Part shown: positions 6,908 through 7,313 of the stretch, one piece after another
How the letters are laid out: every line of letters begins with the position of its first letter
How positions within the stretch are numbered: the stretch's first letter is position 1
NCBI GenBank assembly: GCA_017631215.1
Contig: JAGBTR010000047.1
Coordinates: 1 to 7,313, forward strand
DNA: 7,313 bases
Reading direction: 5' to 3'
DNA from: Clostridia bacterium
GTDB taxonomy: Bacteria; Bacillota; Clostridia; Oscillospirales; CAG-272
Notes under the pieces: generated by a model
Seen by the model: only the letters and a program-made list of their open reading frames with translations
What the model was told of the DNA's origin: nothing
The model's database searches: none
Position numbers and translations under genes: made by a program

Positions 6908-7313
6908 ATGGCTTTTTTTGAATCACTGTTTAAGAATCTGCTCTCTATCGATTGGTCGCAGGATTGGAAGCTGCTCGTGATGTGGGTCATCGGCGGCGTG
7001 CTGATCTATCTGGCCATCAAGAAGGAAATGGAACCGACGCTCCTGCTCCCTATGGGTCTGGGTGCGATCCTGGTCAACCTGCCCGGCGCACACACGGGCG
7101 CACTGGAAACGCTCTATAACGCGGGTATCGCCAACGAGCTGTTCCCTCTCATTCTGTTTATCGGTATCGGCGCGATGATCGATTTCGGTCCCGTGCTGAC
7201 CAACCCCAAGCTGATGATCTTCGGCGCGGCGGCACAGTTCGGTATCTTCCTGACCTTCTGCCTCGCTTCGATGTTCTTCCCGCTGACCGATGCCGCCTCC
7301 ATCGCCATCATCG
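6908..7313 (+). CDS. Sodium-translocating decarboxylase beta subunit, N-terminal part (3' partial)
   Basis: The ATG at 6908 is preceded by GAGGA (6896-6900) seven bases upstream and opens a frame of 135 codons that leaves the window still open. The sequence matches the beginning of the membrane subunit of oxaloacetate, glutaconyl-CoA or methylmalonyl-CoA decarboxylases (OadB/GcdB/MmdB), which couples decarboxylation of carboxybiotin to sodium export across the cytoplasmic membrane. Characteristic parts are KKEMEPTLLLPMGLGAILVN (39-58), YNAGIANELFPLILFIGIGA (70-89) and MIDFGPVLTNPKLMIFGAAA (90-109), followed by QFGIF. Hydrophobic, probably membrane segments lie near 21-38, 43-59, 77-94 and 102-124. 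The key Asp and the other sodium-pathway residues lie in the missing two thirds. The substrate cannot be assigned from this subunit. It has its own promoter and is first in its transcript, so any alpha, gamma or biotin-carrier genes must follow beyond the window or lie elsewhere. Confidence 0.9.
   Translation, partial: MAFFESLFKNLLSIDWSQDWKLLVMWVIGGVLIYLAIKKEMEPTLLLPMGLGAILVNLPGAHTGALETLYNAGIANELFPLILFIGIGAMIDFGPVLTNPKLMIFGAAAQFGIFLTFCLASMFFPLTDAASIAII

Noticed and set aside
5473..6990. Minus-strand 505-codon open frame opposite nagA
   Set aside because: It covers nagA, its terminator and the next promoter in antisense, and the translation is a low-information His/Gly/Arg-rich shadow.

Overview
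The window reads as a metagenome-type contig with two compositional zones. From about position 1300 to the right end the DNA is GC-rich, prefers C-ending codons (CGC Arg, ATC Ile) and encodes clostridial (Firmicutes)-like proteins: the N-terminal half of UvrA, UvrB, a PHP-domain remnant, NagA, and the beta subunit of a sodium-translocating decarboxylase. From the left end to about 1250 the DNA is less GC-rich, uses many ATA Ile codons, and encodes the C-terminal half of UvrA in a form that looks Bacteroidales-like. Both assignments come from remembered family sequences, not from a search.

Layout. Positions 3-131 (+) hold the 3' end of an unidentified gene. A long perfect hairpin at 154-195 separates it from the convergent uvrA. 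The minus strand carries a tight cluster read right to left: a near-perfect sigma-A promoter (5330-5358), uvrB (3274-5292), a 56-codon ORF that appears to be an internally deleted PHP-domain gene (3089-3259), and uvrA (243-3065). UvrA and UvrB are the damage-recognition and loading components of bacterial nucleotide excision repair, so the cluster is a DNA repair operon. Divergent from it on the plus strand is nagA (5497-6657), with its own sigma-A-type promoter, a strong ribosome binding site and a good intrinsic terminator (6672-6713). After an AT-rich intergenic stretch with another sigma-A promoter (6828-6856), the 5' part of an oadB/gcdB/mmdB-type gene begins at 6908 and runs off the window.

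The main point of interest is uvrA. Its reading frame is intact, but the two ABC halves appear to come from different phyla, with a change in codon use within roughly 1230-1400. This is either a metagenomic assembly chimera across a conserved gene or, less likely, a true recombinant. The second point is the 56-codon PHP remnant, which joins the first ~42 residues of a PHP protein to what looks like its last ~14 residues in frame. I found no CRISPR array, insertion sequence, tRNA, rRNA, phage gene or clearly new system.
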